From assembly GCA_001767945.1 (NCBI GenBank), contig MEMN01000046.1, positions 679 to 33,323 on the forward strand: DNA of 32,645 nucleotides, written 5' to 3'. Made by a program: the position numbers and the translations under genes. The notes under the pieces were generated by a model. That model was not told the origin of the DNA. It ran no database searches and worked only from the letters and a program-made list of their open reading frames with translations. The DNA comes from Alphaproteobacteria bacterium RIFCSPHIGHO2_12_FULL_66_14. Lineage in GTDB: Bacteria; Pseudomonadota; Alphaproteobacteria; Reyranellales; Reyranellaceae. Within the stretch, counting starts at the first letter, position 1, and each line of letters starts with the position of its first letter. Shown piece by piece: positions 16,118-25,448 of the stretch.

Positions 16118-17338
16118 ATGACGTCAGCCTCTCAGGCTCTGTTCGTGTCGCGCTACTTCTGGCCGGAGCTGATCGGCTCGGCACCGTTCAGCACCGATAT
16201 CGCCGAGTGGCTGACGCGACACGGCCGCACCACGACCGTGGTCAGCGGTCTACCGCACTATCCCGAGCCGGACGTATTTCCCGCCTATCGCGATGGGCCC
16301 TGCCGTCGCGAGATGGTCGACGGCACCGCAGTGGAGCGGCTGCGCGTGGGCGCACCGCGTTCGAGTTCTGCCGTATCGCGCATCCTCAACGAGATCGAGT
16401 TCATGGTGCGCGGCATGGCGGCCCTGGCGGTCGGACGCATCGACCGACATCACGTGGTTCTGGCGCTCTGCCCGTCCATCCTGTCGGTGGCCTTGGGCGT
16501 GGCGGCGCGCCGACGCGGCGGGGTCTGTGTTGCCATCGTCCACGACATCCAATCGGGGTTGGCCGAGAAGCTCGGCATGGTCGGCGGCGGCGGCATGGCG
16601 CGTCTGATGCGTACCTGCGAACGCACGATCTTGAACTGGACCGACCTTGTCGTCGTGCTGTCTCCGGAGATGAAGGACCAGTTGCGCCGCATCGGCGTCT
16701 CGGTACCGATCGAGGTCGTGCCGCTGTGGGTCGATACAGACCTGATCAAGCCGATAGAGCCGGTGCCGCAGCCTGCCATAAAGGTGCTCTACAGCGGAAA
16801 TCTCGGTCGCAAGCAAGGATTGGGACAGATCGTCGAACTGGCCGAACGACTCGCCAGAGACCGGCCCGACATCGAAATCATCCTGCGCGGCAACGGAAGC
16901 CAAGGCACCGAGATCTCCGCAGAGATCGCGCGGCGGCGACTCGAGAACATCCGGCTCACCCAGCTGCAGCCGCACGAGGCGCTGGCCACGGCGTTGGCGA
17001 TCGGCGACATCCACCTCGTGCCGCAGAATCCGGAGGCAGCCGCGTTCGCCGTTCCTTCCAAAGTGTTCAACATCATGGCCGTCGGGCGACCCTTCGTGGC
17101 CACTGCCCTGCCCGGCAGCGTGCTGTGGCAGCTGCAGCGTGACAGCGGCGCGTTCCTCTGCGTGCCACCCGACGAGCCGTTAGGCTTCGCCGAAGCTGTG
17201 TTGCGGCTGGCCGACGACGCCCACCTGAGACATGAGCTGGGACGCCGCGGTCGTGAGTTCGTCGAACTCAACTACGCCAAGCCGCGGATTCTGGGCGATT
17301 TCCTGAGTCGGCTCGATGCGCTCGCGGCCTACACCTGA
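16118..17338 (+). CDS. GT4 glycosyltransferase (WcaI-like)
   Basis: 406 residues with a two-Rossmann GT-B fold. The N-terminus ALFVSRYFWPELIGSAPF and VVSGLPHYPE are typical of the WcaI group of the colanic-acid pathway. The C-terminal donor site includes VLYSGNLGRKQGL (about 225) and PSKVFNIMAVGRPFVA (about 310), the region that binds the nucleotide sugar. It should add one sugar to the lipid-linked repeat unit at the inner membrane; the sugar cannot be read from sequence. ATG 16118 follows GGGTGAG; an alternative GTG 16109 overlaps the autokinase stop. It belongs to the operon led by the OPX lipoprotein. Confidence 0.9.
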   Translation: MTSASQALFVSRYFWPELIGSAPFSTDIAEWLTRHGRTTTVVSGLPHYPEPDVFPAYRDGPCRREMVDGTAVERLRVGAPRSSSAVSRILNEIEFMVRGMAALAVGRIDRHHVVLALCPSILSVALGVAARRRGGVCVAIVHDIQSGLAEKLGMVGGGGMARLMRTCERTILNWTDLVVVLSPEMKDQLRRIGVSVPIEVVPLWVDTDLIKPIEPVPQPAIKVLYSGNLGRKQGLGQIVELAERLARDRPDIEIILRGNGSQGTEISAEIARRRLENIRLTQLQPHEALATALAIGDIHLVPQNPEAAAFAVPSKVFNIMAVGRPFVATALPGSVLWQLQRDSGAFLCVPPDEPLGFAEAVLRLADDAHLRHELGRRGREFVELNYAKPRILGDFLSRLDALAAYT

Positions 17339-18563
17339 CTTGACTGGTCCTCGAGTGCTCGTGTTGGAGCCCGACGCGGAGGGCCATTCGCAGGAATGGC
17401 TTCAGCACCTGATGGAATTCACGGTGGCGGACAAGAACAGCCCAGCCCTTTGCCTCGCCGCGCCGGCGGCCCTGTGCCGGACCCTGGCGCAGTCCATACC
17501 GGCCGACGCCGGTGAACGCATCCGCCTGATGCCGCTGACGCCACTTGAACTTCGGCTTTGTACCGATCGCCGTCTTTCGGTTGCGGCTTTCGCGCGTTGG
17601 TGGACGATGCGCCATTATCTTCGACGCAGTGGAGCCAGTTCCGGCTTCTTCCTGTCCCTCGACCTGCTGTCGCTGCCGCTGGCGCTGGGACTGGGCGCCC
17701 GAGGCAAGCCATTGTCGGGAATCCTCTTCCGACCCTCCGTCCACTACCGCAGTTTCGACGCCCGGAAGGCAAGCCGTCGCGAACGGCTGCGCGACTTGCG
17801 CAAGGACTTCCTGTACCGCCTGATGCTTCGCAATCCGGCACTGCGCCGTGTACTCTCGCTCGATCCGTTCTTTCCTGCACATGCCGCGCAGCGCTACGCC
17901 TGCGGCGAAAAAGTGCAAACACTGCCCGATCCGGCCCAGCCCGCCATCGGAACCGCGATGTCACCCGGCGATGCCGCCGACAGCCTGCCTCCGGAACGCA
18001 TCGGCTTCCTTCTGTTCGGTTACCTGACCGAACGGAAAGGACCGCTGATACTGCTCGAGGCACTCGAAAGACTGACGCCGCAGGTTGCCGCGCGGATCGC
18101 CGTTCTTCTCGCCGGGCGTGTCGACCCGGAAATCCGGGACCGCATGAACGCAGGCCGTCATCGGCTCGCAATCCGGCTTCCCCAGCTCTGGCTGCGCGTC
18201 GACGACCGACGACTGGAGCGCGCCGAACTCGAATCTCTGGTCGTGCGAAGCGACGTCGTGCTCGCGCCCTACCAGCGCTTCGTCGGTTCGAGTGGCGTCC
18301 TGCTTTGGGCGGCGAATGCCTGCCGGCCCGTGCTGGCCCAAGACTATGGCCTGGTGGGGCGTTTGACACGCGAACATCGTCTGGGACTTTCCGTAGATTC
18401 ATGCGACCCGGTGCGTTTGGCCGCCGCCATCACCCAGATGGTGGAGCGCGGGCCGCGAACCTTCATCGACCGGCATGCCGCACAGGCGTTCGTGCGATCA
18501 CAAACTCCCGGCCGCTTCGCGGCGATCGTGCTTGCCGGTGGCACCGCCGAACTCGCGGCCTGA
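17316..18563 (+). CDS. Glycosyltransferase, GT4-like
   Basis: 415 residues. The C-terminal half has the GT-B donor-domain pattern: IGFLLFGYLTERKGPLILLEAL (about 228-249, quoted in part as recognition), AVLLAGRVDPEI, and VVRSDVVLAPYQRFVGSSG around 308. The N-terminal half is less conserved, with GHSQEWLQHL near residue 23. ATG 17316 gives a 23-base overlap with the upstream glycosyltransferase; TTG 17340 is a possible shorter start and neither has a strong ribosome site. It is the last gene of the OPX operon, ending 12 bases before EPS box 4. The sugar and linkage are unknown. Confidence 0.82.
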   Translation: MRSRPTPDLTGPRVLVLEPDAEGHSQEWLQHLMEFTVADKNSPALCLAAPAALCRTLAQSIPADAGERIRLMPLTPLELRLCTDRRLSVAAFARWWTMRHYLRRSGASSGFFLSLDLLSLPLALGLGARGKPLSGILFRPSVHYRSFDARKASRRERLRDLRKDFLYRLMLRNPALRRVLSLDPFFPAHAAQRYACGEKVQTLPDPAQPAIGTAMSPGDAADSLPPERIGFLLFGYLTERKGPLILLEALERLTPQVAARIAVLLAGRVDPEIRDRMNAGRHRLAIRLPQLWLRVDDRRLERAELESLVVRSDVVLAPYQRFVGSSGVLLWAANACRPVLAQDYGLVGRLTREHRLGLSVDSCDPVRLAAAITQMVERGPRTFIDRHAAQAFVRSQTPGRFAAIVLAGGTAELAA

Positions 18564-18575
18564 AGGGTCCTGATG

Positions 18576-18591
18576 ACCCCAACTTGATCAC
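18576..18591 (+). promoter_or_regulatory. EPS box 4, upstream of the WcaJ-type operon
   Basis: ACCCCAACTTGATCAC matches the box at 13 of 16 positions with a perfect core, 66 bases before ATG 18658, the same distance as for manC. A weak -10-like stretch (CAATCT) begins about 25 bases after the core. Confidence 0.55.
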
Positions 18592-18657
18592 AACACCGGA
18601 TGCGACCGGCGTGGACAATCTAGCCATATCGTCGGGATCCACCTGTGGGAGCGCCAG

Positions 18658-20157
18658 ATGAAATCCGCCATCAGGCCGCAAGTTGCTGCTGTTTCCCTGA
18701 CGCCCTCTCTTGGAAGCCGGGAGCGGGCTGTCATTCCAGCCAATGGCTTCGACGGTGGCACCACCATCTCGGAGGCAATCGTCACCCGACTGGTCGCCGC
18801 TTTCGATGGCGTCGCGATCCTCGCTACCGGCGCTGGCGCCATGCATTGGGACACCTCGTCGATCGACTGGCGCCTCGAAGGCCTGGTCGTGCTGCTGGGC
18901 ACAGTGCTCGGCATCAACTTCCTTCATCTGGCGGGGGCGCATCGCTTCTCGCAGTTCGGCCATCTCGACGGCGCCCTGGGGCGGGTCTTGCTCGGCTGGC
19001 TGCTCACGCTCGCCACGTTGTTTGCGGCTACCTTCGCGATCGAGCCGGTCACGGCTGTCGATGGATCGTGGATTGGACTGTGGTTTGCCGGCGGAGTGAC
19101 GTTGCTGGCGGCAAGCCGCCTCGCGCTTCATCGCAAGATGCAACACTGGAGCCGCGACCGCCGGCTCGGCGAGCGCATTGCGATCGTTGGCGCCGGAGCC
19201 GTCGCGCAACACCTGCTGCGCAGCCTCAATGGCACAACCGGCACCGATCTGCGCATCGTCGGCGTCTACGACGACGAAGTCGCAGGATCACGGCGGCGCT
19301 GCATGGGCCACACCATTCTCGGCGGCATCGACGACCTGGTGCGTGATGTGCGCCAGCATGGCATCGATACGGTGATCGTGGCGTTGCCGATGTCGGCCGA
19401 TCACCAGCTTGTCGAGACGTTGAACAAGCTCAGCGTCGTTCCCGTCGATGTCCGGCTCTGCCCCGACAGCTTCGGCCTACGTCTCGGGTCGGTCTCGGTG
19501 AGCCATATCGGCGGGCATACATTCCTCAACGCGATCGACCGACCGCTGCGCGACTGGAAGTGGATTGCCAAGAACATCGAGGACCGGCTTGTCGCGGCCG
19601 CGATCCTGGCACTGATCGCACCGCTGCTGCTGACAATCGCACTGCTCATCAAGGTCGACAGCCCGGGGCCTGCGCTCTTTCGCCAGAAGCGCTACGGCTT
19701 CAACAATCGGCTGATCGAGGTCTGGAAGTTCCGCACCATGTACCAGGAAATGACCGACGCCAGCGCCCAGCAGCTGACGCGACGCAACGATCCCAGAATC
19801 ACCCGGATCGGCGCGTTCCTGCGGCGGACCAGCCTCGATGAGCTGCCGCAGTTCATGAACGTGCTACGCGGAGACATGTCGGTGGTCGGTCCACGTCCGC
19901 ACGCGACGGCCGCCAAGGCAGGTGCGCTCCTCTATCAGGAAGCCGTCAAGCACTATGACGCCCGCCATCGCGTGAAGCCCGGAATCACGGGCTGGGCCCA
20001 GGTCAACGGCTGGCGCGGCGAAACCGACACAGTCGACCAGATACGAAAGCGCGTGGAGCATGACCTCTATTACATCGAGCATTGGTCGATCGCATTCGAC
20101 CTCAAGATCATCCTGCGCACGGCCTTCGGCGGCTTTGCCGGCCGCAACGCCTTCTGA
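18658..20157 (+). CDS. Undecaprenyl-phosphate hexose-1-phosphate transferase (WcaJ-type)
   Basis: 499 residues. Four N-terminal membrane helices (about 40-155) precede a Rossmann-like CoA-binding-type domain (IAIVGAGAVAQHLL, about 177-190). A further membrane helix (about 315-335) leads to the catalytic bacterial-sugar-transferase domain, with SPGPALFRQKRYG, VWKFRTM and the Asp-Glu of SLDELPQF followed by GDMSVVGPRP. It transfers a sugar-1-phosphate, usually glucose-1-phosphate in this family, onto undecaprenyl phosphate and so starts the repeat unit. ATG 18658 follows GTGGGAG. It heads an operon with a glycosyltransferase, the polymerase and the beta-helix protein. Confidence 0.94.
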   Translation: MKSAIRPQVAAVSLTPSLGSRERAVIPANGFDGGTTISEAIVTRLVAAFDGVAILATGAGAMHWDTSSIDWRLEGLVVLLGTVLGINFLHLAGAHRFSQFGHLDGALGRVLLGWLLTLATLFAATFAIEPVTAVDGSWIGLWFAGGVTLLAASRLALHRKMQHWSRDRRLGERIAIVGAGAVAQHLLRSLNGTTGTDLRIVGVYDDEVAGSRRRCMGHTILGGIDDLVRDVRQHGIDTVIVALPMSADHQLVETLNKLSVVPVDVRLCPDSFGLRLGSVSVSHIGGHTFLNAIDRPLRDWKWIAKNIEDRLVAAAILALIAPLLLTIALLIKVDSPGPALFRQKRYGFNNRLIEVWKFRTMYQEMTDASAQQLTRRNDPRITRIGAFLRRTSLDELPQFMNVLRGDMSVVGPRPHATAAKAGALLYQEAVKHYDARHRVKPGITGWAQVNGWRGETDTVDQIRKRVEHDLYYIEHWSIAFDLKIILRTAFGGFAGRNAF

Positions 20158-20176
20158 GCGGCGCGGCGGACCGCCG

Positions 20177-21364
20177 ATGCGCTGCCTGTGGCTGACCTTG
20201 GCGGACCCCGAACCCCGCCATAACGGCCAGTTTATCTACTCCGGCGGACTGATCGACTCGATGGCCGGAGCGGGCAGCGAAATCGAGGTGCTGGGACTGA
20301 GGCGCCCGGAGTCGCGCAAGGGAAATGGCTGGCGGGAGGAGCGTGTGGTGTGGTGGTTGCCGAGCGACACTCCGCATTCACACTGGGGCAGCCTGGCTTC
20401 CGCTCTTCCTCACACGGCGTACCGATGTCGGACGGCCGGAATGCGCCGCACCCTCGATGAACTGCTGGCGTATGGCGACTGGGATGGCATTGTCTTCGAC
20501 GGAATTTCGGTCGGCTGGGCATTGCCGCACGTGCTCGATCACTACGCCGGCAGGGCCGATCGTCCACGCCTGATCTATGTCTCGCACAATCACGAGGAAA
20601 GCGTACGGGCCCAGATTGCCGAGAGCCAGCCGCTGTTCCTCAAGCGGCAGGCCGTCCGGTTCGACGCGCTCAAGGTATCATGGCTGGAGCGCGACCTGGT
20701 CGACTCGGTGGACTTCGTCACCGCCATTACGCCTGAAGATCTCTCGCTTTATCGCCGCCGGCGATGCGACAAGCCGATGGGCGTGCTGACGCCAGGATAC
20801 TGCGGTCGCCGGGTCGAGACGCGACGCATCTCGGAGGCGTTGCCCCGTCGCGCCGTCATCGTCGGCAGCTACGACTGGATCGCCAAGCGCATGAACCTCG
20901 CCGAGTTCGTCGACGTCGCCGACCCGATGTTCGCCGAGGCAGACGCCGAGCTTCAGGCAGTGGGCAGTGCCGATGAAGGATTCCTGGCACAGCTCCGGCA
21001 AAAGGTCGCCGCCACCGAGTTCACCGGCACGGTCCCCGAGATCGGACCCTATCTCGACAATGCCCGCATCGCGATCGTGCCGGAGCGCAACGGCGGCGGC
21101 TTCAAGCTCAAGGTCCTGGAGTATGTCTTCAACCGGGTGCCGGTGTTCGCGCTGACCGGCTCTTTTGCCGGCGTGCCATTGCGGCACAACGACAGCGTCA
21201 TGCTGTTCCCCGATCATGCATCGCTGGCGCACGGCGTACTGGAGGCGATCGACGACGTCGAGTTGCTGAATCGCCTTCAGGAACGGGCCTTTGTCGCCTG
21301 TCGCGACCAGTTCGACTGGTCGAGCCGCGGCCGCCAGATCCTGTCGGCGATCACGACGTCATGA
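20177..21364 (+). CDS. Glycosyltransferase, GT4-like
   Basis: 395 residues from ATG 20177, 19 bases after the WcaJ-type stop; the track's longer version runs into that gene and is unlikely. The N-terminal acceptor domain includes WLTLADPEPRHNGQFIYSGG and LIYVSHNHEES. The C-terminal donor half includes AVIVGSYDWIAKRMNL, FTGTVPEIGPYLDNARIAIVP and GGGFKLKVLEYVFNRVPVFA, with the glutamate of LKVLEY in the usual nucleotide-binding place. It should act on the lipid-linked intermediate just after the priming step. Its end overlaps the polymerase gene by ATGA, which points to translational coupling. Confidence 0.86.
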   Translation: MRCLWLTLADPEPRHNGQFIYSGGLIDSMAGAGSEIEVLGLRRPESRKGNGWREERVVWWLPSDTPHSHWGSLASALPHTAYRCRTAGMRRTLDELLAYGDWDGIVFDGISVGWALPHVLDHYAGRADRPRLIYVSHNHEESVRAQIAESQPLFLKRQAVRFDALKVSWLERDLVDSVDFVTAITPEDLSLYRRRRCDKPMGVLTPGYCGRRVETRRISEALPRRAVIVGSYDWIAKRMNLAEFVDVADPMFAEADAELQAVGSADEGFLAQLRQKVAATEFTGTVPEIGPYLDNARIAIVPERNGGGFKLKVLEYVFNRVPVFALTGSFAGVPLRHNDSVMLFPDHASLAHGVLEAIDDVELLNRLQERAFVACRDQFDWSSRGRQILSAITTS

Positions 21365-22707
21365 CCCTGGCAGCGACCCGTCTCCAGGCCGTCGACCGAC
21401 GCTTGACCGGTGTCGATTTAGCATTGATCGCACTTTTCCTGCTCGGTCTCTACCTCGGCGTCTCGCTGCAGATCACATCGAAGATCCCGCTCACCTGCGC
21501 GCCATCCGGGTTTGCCGGCCTCATTTTGCTCTGGCGTCGCCGCGACGACATTCAGCCGCGACATCTGGCCGGGCTGCTGGGCGTGATCGTGCTTTATCTT
21601 GCCTCGATCGTGATCGCGAGCGATCTCGCCTTCCTCAGCAAGCGCTTCACCGGCTTGCTGCAGCTCACCTATGGCATGGTGATTTCCTATGGCTTGTTCC
21701 TGACGCTGATCCGTGGCGAACGCCGGCAGATTGCCTGGATTCTGCTGGGCTTCTGCCTTGCCATCATCGTCGGCTGCATTCTCGAAAGCCATACCGGCCT
21801 GCGCGCGATCAGCGACAGGGTACGCGACCGGCTCTACGATGCCGGAACGGTTTATGACGCCGACCTGCGCGACCAGCTTCTTTATGGCCGCATCCGGCCC
21901 AAACTGTTCACCTCCGAGCCGTCCGCCGTCACCTTCGCCTATACTCATTATTGCGCGGTGTGGCTGATCGTCAGCCCTTGGCGCTGGAAGCTTCCGATCT
22001 ATCTCTGCCTGGTCGGGTTGGCGTTCGTGGTGCTGCCTGGGCCGACCTTGGTGCTGATGCTGCTGCTGATGATCCCTTATCTGATCTTCCTGTCGGGAGG
22101 GGCGAACCGTCGTTCGCCGACACGGATCGTCGGTGCGATCGCATTGTCCGTGCTGTTGCTCGGCGTCACCGTCGCCGTCGGCCAGTCCCTCTTCGCTGCC
22201 CGTCTGAACGAGCTGGCACGCGGAGAAGATGCGAGTTTCTTCTACCGCTTCACCGGGCCGATGCTCGTGGCTTTCGACATGTTCCGTCACCATCCGTGGG
22301 CCGGCGCCGGCCTCACCGGAGAGCCGTTCATCGCCGACAATGTGATGAACGTCTATATGAACTCCCCCTCGTTCCAGGCGGCCTGGAAGATCACCCGCAT
22401 TGGCGACGTGCTGACGAACTATTTTTGGCTGCACTGGATCTATCTTGGCCTGGTCGGTGGAGTGATCATGTTCGTCGCTCTCTCGGTCTGGCTCCGGATG
22501 CTGGGGGTGCCGAGCGTCCTTTACTGCTGGGCGGTATGGCTCATCCTGGGGCAAGCCTCGGGCTCCTACGTCGGGCCCAAAACGTGGGCGGTGTTGCTGA
22601 TCGCCGCGGCGACATCGATCTTGAATGTCGGTGCCATCCAACGCGAGAGCGCCGGTCAGCCGTGGCGACCGCCGTTCCCACGCGCGGCGCCGAGGTTGGC
22701 CGCATGA
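21361..22707 (+). CDS. O-antigen polymerase/ligase-type membrane protein (Wzy-like)
   Basis: 448 residues and strongly hydrophobic, with about 10-12 predicted membrane helices (for example LIALFLLGLYLGVSL, LLGVIVLYLASIVIA and IVGAIALSVLLLGVTVAVG). A larger periplasmic loop lies around 280-340, and the motif FTSEPSAVTFAY resembles the SEPS region of Wzy/WaaL proteins. In this locus it is the best candidate for joining repeat units in the periplasm. Polymerase and ligase cannot be told apart by sequence alone, but the absence of lipid A core genes favours polymerase. It shares ATGA overlaps with both the gene before and the gene after it. Confidence 0.85.
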   Translation: MTLAATRLQAVDRRLTGVDLALIALFLLGLYLGVSLQITSKIPLTCAPSGFAGLILLWRRRDDIQPRHLAGLLGVIVLYLASIVIASDLAFLSKRFTGLLQLTYGMVISYGLFLTLIRGERRQIAWILLGFCLAIIVGCILESHTGLRAISDRVRDRLYDAGTVYDADLRDQLLYGRIRPKLFTSEPSAVTFAYTHYCAVWLIVSPWRWKLPIYLCLVGLAFVVLPGPTLVLMLLLMIPYLIFLSGGANRRSPTRIVGAIALSVLLLGVTVAVGQSLFAARLNELARGEDASFFYRFTGPMLVAFDMFRHHPWAGAGLTGEPFIADNVMNVYMNSPSFQAAWKITRIGDVLTNYFWLHWIYLGLVGGVIMFVALSVWLRMLGVPSVLYCWAVWLILGQASGSYVGPKTWAVLLIAAATSILNVGAIQRESAGQPWRPPFPRAAPRLAA

Positions 22708-23975
22708 CGCCGGCCGATCCCCGACGCCGGCGTATGCTGGGCATGGGCGCCGGCCTCACGCTGGCGGGCCTGCCTATGGCGGCGATCGCCCAATCATCGC
22801 CGCGTGCAACCGATCGCGCCATGCTGTCAGCGGCAGCGTTTGGCGCTCGCGGCGACGGCACCACCGACGATACCGCCGCTCTCCAAGCGGCGCTCGACAG
22901 GACATTCGCGCCCGGCGGTCCCGGCTTTCTCGTCATTCCGCCCGGCACATACCGGGTGACCCGCACGTTGCGCGTGGCGACTGCGCGCGGAGAAAAAGGC
23001 AACATCGGGTATCGCCATGGCATCCTGGCACATGGTGCCAGGCTCGCCTCGGCGATCTCCGATGGCAGCAACGTCTTGGAGTTCATCAGCCATTCCACCG
23101 TCCGTTTCCTGCTCATCGAAGGACTGGACATCACCGGTAATGGCCGGGAAGGACATGGCATCCTGCTCGAGTGCGAGCATAAGGAGCACTATCTTTACAA
23201 CTTCTGCCTGCGTGACGTGGTCGTGCAGGGCTGCGGCGGCGACGGCTGCCGCATGATGGGCAACGTCTTCGAAGGCCAGGTGATCAACACCTACCTGCGC
23301 GACAACCGCAAGAACGGCATGACGCTCGGTCACGGGGCGCGTGCCGGCATCCTGTCGGCAATCCACGTGTTCGGCTGCGTGTTCGGCCAGAACGGCCAGT
23401 ATGGCGTTGCCATGGTCAACGGCTGCTACGACGCGGCTTTCCATGGCTGCTACTTCTTGCTGAATGGCAAGCATGGGCTCGCCGCCTTGAACGGCTGCAC
23501 CCTGCTGTCCAACTGCGGCTTCGAGAACAATCACGAAGCCGCCGCGGACTTCGACAAAGGCGGCCCCGGCATCTGGCTGCAGGGCTTCGGGACGCTGATC
23601 GGCTGCACCGCCTACTCCATGTTCAAGCAGAAGCGACTGATCGATGCCTATGTCGTCGGCCAGTTCGTGATGATCGGCTGCGCAGGCAGCGGCGACGCGC
23701 GCGCCAAGGGCGCCGGTCTCGCCCGCCTCGACGGCGAGAAGAAGGCGCGCGCCACCGTGATCGCGCCGAGCGGTACCATCGAGTACGTCAAGGATTTCGA
23801 CGCTGTCGAGATCTCGGCCCACGACGGCGGCGGTGTGCGGTTCGGCGCGCACTGGCAAAGTCGCAACCTCGCCCAGCTCGGTGCCTATCGGCTGTGGATC
23901 GACGCAAAAGGCCGGCTAAGGCTCAAGAATGGCGCGCCGACGTCGGACGAGGATGGCCGCGCGATAGGCGCCTGA
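22704..23975 (+). CDS. Tat-exported right-handed beta-helix protein (pectate-lyase superfamily)
   Basis: 423 residues from ATG 22704, which overlaps the polymerase stop (ATGA); the 674-residue version in the track is an open-frame artefact. The N-terminus has a twin-arginine signal (RRRRMLGMGAGLTLAGL then AIAQ). The mature protein begins with the pectate-lyase-superfamily block AAFGARGDGTTDDTAALQAAL (quoted in part) and runs through asparagine- and glycine-rich beta-helix turns (GLDITGNGREGHGI, NTYLRDNRKNGMTLGHGA, NGCYDAAFHGCYF). Such proteins in polysaccharide loci cleave or modify the polymer. The substrate and the active-site residues cannot be named from sequence. Its last 60 bases overlap the 3' end of the convergent flippase gene. 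Confidence 0.86.
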   Translation: MTPADPRRRRMLGMGAGLTLAGLPMAAIAQSSPRATDRAMLSAAAFGARGDGTTDDTAALQAALDRTFAPGGPGFLVIPPGTYRVTRTLRVATARGEKGNIGYRHGILAHGARLASAISDGSNVLEFISHSTVRFLLIEGLDITGNGREGHGILLECEHKEHYLYNFCLRDVVVQGCGGDGCRMMGNVFEGQVINTYLRDNRKNGMTLGHGARAGILSAIHVFGCVFGQNGQYGVAMVNGCYDAAFHGCYFLLNGKHGLAALNGCTLLSNCGFENNHEAAADFDKGGPGIWLQGFGTLIGCTAYSMFKQKRLIDAYVVGQFVMIGCAGSGDARAKGAGLARLDGEKKARATVIAPSGTIEYVKDFDAVEISAHDGGGVRFGAHWQSRNLAQLGAYRLWIDAKGRLRLKNGAPTSDEDGRAIGA

Positions 23976-25448
23976 GCGCAGGTCCTGCCTTGTCTCCGGC
24001 CACGCCAGCAGCACCAGCAGGATCGCCAGGAGAGCCATGGCACCGACTGCCGTCACCGCCTGCACAGACACCTCGCGCGACATGAACGCGCGCGCAGTCC
24101 ATGCTGCCGCGGCGGCGGCCAGGGCAGCCGACGCCGGCGGTGCGACAGCACGCCAAGTGTCGGCCACGGAGACCGGACCGCGGCGCGTCGCCAGCCAGAA
24201 GGCAACGGGCGTGCGGAGGACGAGGCCCACGATCGCCAGCGCGGCCGCGATGCCGACGGCGCCCCAGGGCAGACCGGCAATGATCGCGGCCAGGCAAAGC
24301 GCGGAATCGATCAGCGTGGCCCGCAACATCTCGCCGGTCCGGTCCTGCGTCAGGTAGAGGAGGCCCATCGTCAGCAGTACCGGTAGAAAGGTGGCTGATA
24401 CGCTGAACAGGATGGCAAGTGGCACGGCCTCCAGCCAGGAAGGCCCGAAGAGAATCTCGACCACCCAATCGGCCGCGACCGCCACAACGGCGAAGGCCGG
24501 CATGGTGAGCAGGCCCAGCTTCTGGACGATCTGGCGAAACATGGCCCGGTAACGTTCCGGCTGGTCGGCGAGCCTGCTGAGCGCCGGCATGCCCGCGGCA
24601 TAGACCGGCGCGTTGATGGTGTTCACCGGGAGCAGCAGCAGCCGCGAGGTACGCTCGTAGAGGCCGAGCACCGCCGGACCCCACAGCCAGCCGATCAGGA
24701 TCTGATCGAAGCTGCGTGCCAACGCCGTGGCGAGGCCGCTACCCGTCACCGACGCGCCGAAATGCAGCAATCCGCGCATGCCCGTGGAAGCGGGTCGTCC
24801 CGGCCGCCAGCGGCAAATCACCCAGCTGCCGACCATCAACACGGCAGGCGATACCAGCCGTTGCACAACAAGCGCCCAATAGCCTTTGCCGGCCAAGGCG
24901 AGTGCGATGGCTACGGCAAAGCCTGCATAATCGGCCACGGTTTCAAGGCCAGCTATGGCGGCGAAACGCATCTGCCGCCGCAGCAAGGCCCAATGCTGCA
25001 CGGTGAAGCCGCTCAGCACAAAGCCCAGTGCCAGCCAGCGCGTGACGGGGCCGAGTTCGGATTGGTCGTAGAATGCCGCCAGCAGTGGCGCCGCCAGCAC
25101 CAACGCCACGGCAAGCAAGATGCCGGCGGCGGCATTGATCCAGAACAACGCAGAGACCTGGGAATGCGCAAGATCGGGCTTCTGGATGGTCGCCGACGAG
25201 AGCCCGAGATCCTTCAGAAGGTCGAGGACAAGGCCAACCGCCGCGATCATCGCGAGCAGGCCGAAGGCTGCAGGTGGCAGCAGCCGCGCCAGCACCACCA
25301 GCGTGGCCATCTGCCCCAGCACGCGCACCATCTGCGCTCCCAGGAGAACAGCGCCGCCGTGCCGCGAACGGCGACCGATTTCGGCGACGAGATGGTCCGT
25401 CGCGAGCTCGGCCTCAGGCGACCGCGCGTCGCTTTTCGGAAGCGACAT
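23916..25448 (-). CDS. Polysaccharide flippase of the MOP family (Wzx/WzxC-like)
   Basis: 510 residues with about 12-14 membrane helices. The block RLLPPAAFGLLAMIAAVG and SSATIQKPDLAHSQVSALFW are characteristic of the WzxC branch. It should flip the undecaprenyl-linked repeat unit across the inner membrane. ATG 25448 was chosen because the longer frame in the track begins with low-complexity sequence inside the fcl gene. That start overlaps fcl by 35 bases, so it is the last gene of a minus-strand operon (glycosyltransferase-gmd-fcl-wzx). Its stop lies 60 bases inside the convergent beta-helix gene, leaving no room for a terminator between them. Confidence 0.92.
   Translation of the reverse strand: MSLPKSDARSPEAELATDHLVAEIGRRSRHGGAVLLGAQMVRVLGQMATLVVLARLLPPAAFGLLAMIAAVGLVLDLLKDLGLSSATIQKPDLAHSQVSALFWINAAAGILLAVALVLAAPLLAAFYDQSELGPVTRWLALGFVLSGFTVQHWALLRRQMRFAAIAGLETVADYAGFAVAIALALAGKGYWALVVQRLVSPAVLMVGSWVICRWRPGRPASTGMRGLLHFGASVTGSGLATALARSFDQILIGWLWGPAVLGLYERTSRLLLLPVNTINAPVYAAGMPALSRLADQPERYRAMFRQIVQKLGLLTMPAFAVVAVAADWVVEILFGPSWLEAVPLAILFSVSATFLPVLLTMGLLYLTQDRTGEMLRATLIDSALCLAAIIAGLPWGAVGIAAALAIVGLVLRTPVAFWLATRRGPVSVADTWRAVAPPASAALAAAAAAWTARAFMSREVSVQAVTAVGAMALLAILLVLLAWPETRQDLRSGAYRAAILVRRRRAILEP

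Noticed and set aside
20060-20176. Upstream extension of the third glycosyltransferase
   Set aside because: It overlaps the conserved C-terminus of the WcaJ-type enzyme and reads as Ser/Arg-rich low complexity.
21951-22703. N-terminal 251 residues of the 674-residue beta-helix ORF
   Set aside because: This stretch overlaps the polymerase gene out of frame; a Tat signal directly follows ATG 22704, which is the natural start.
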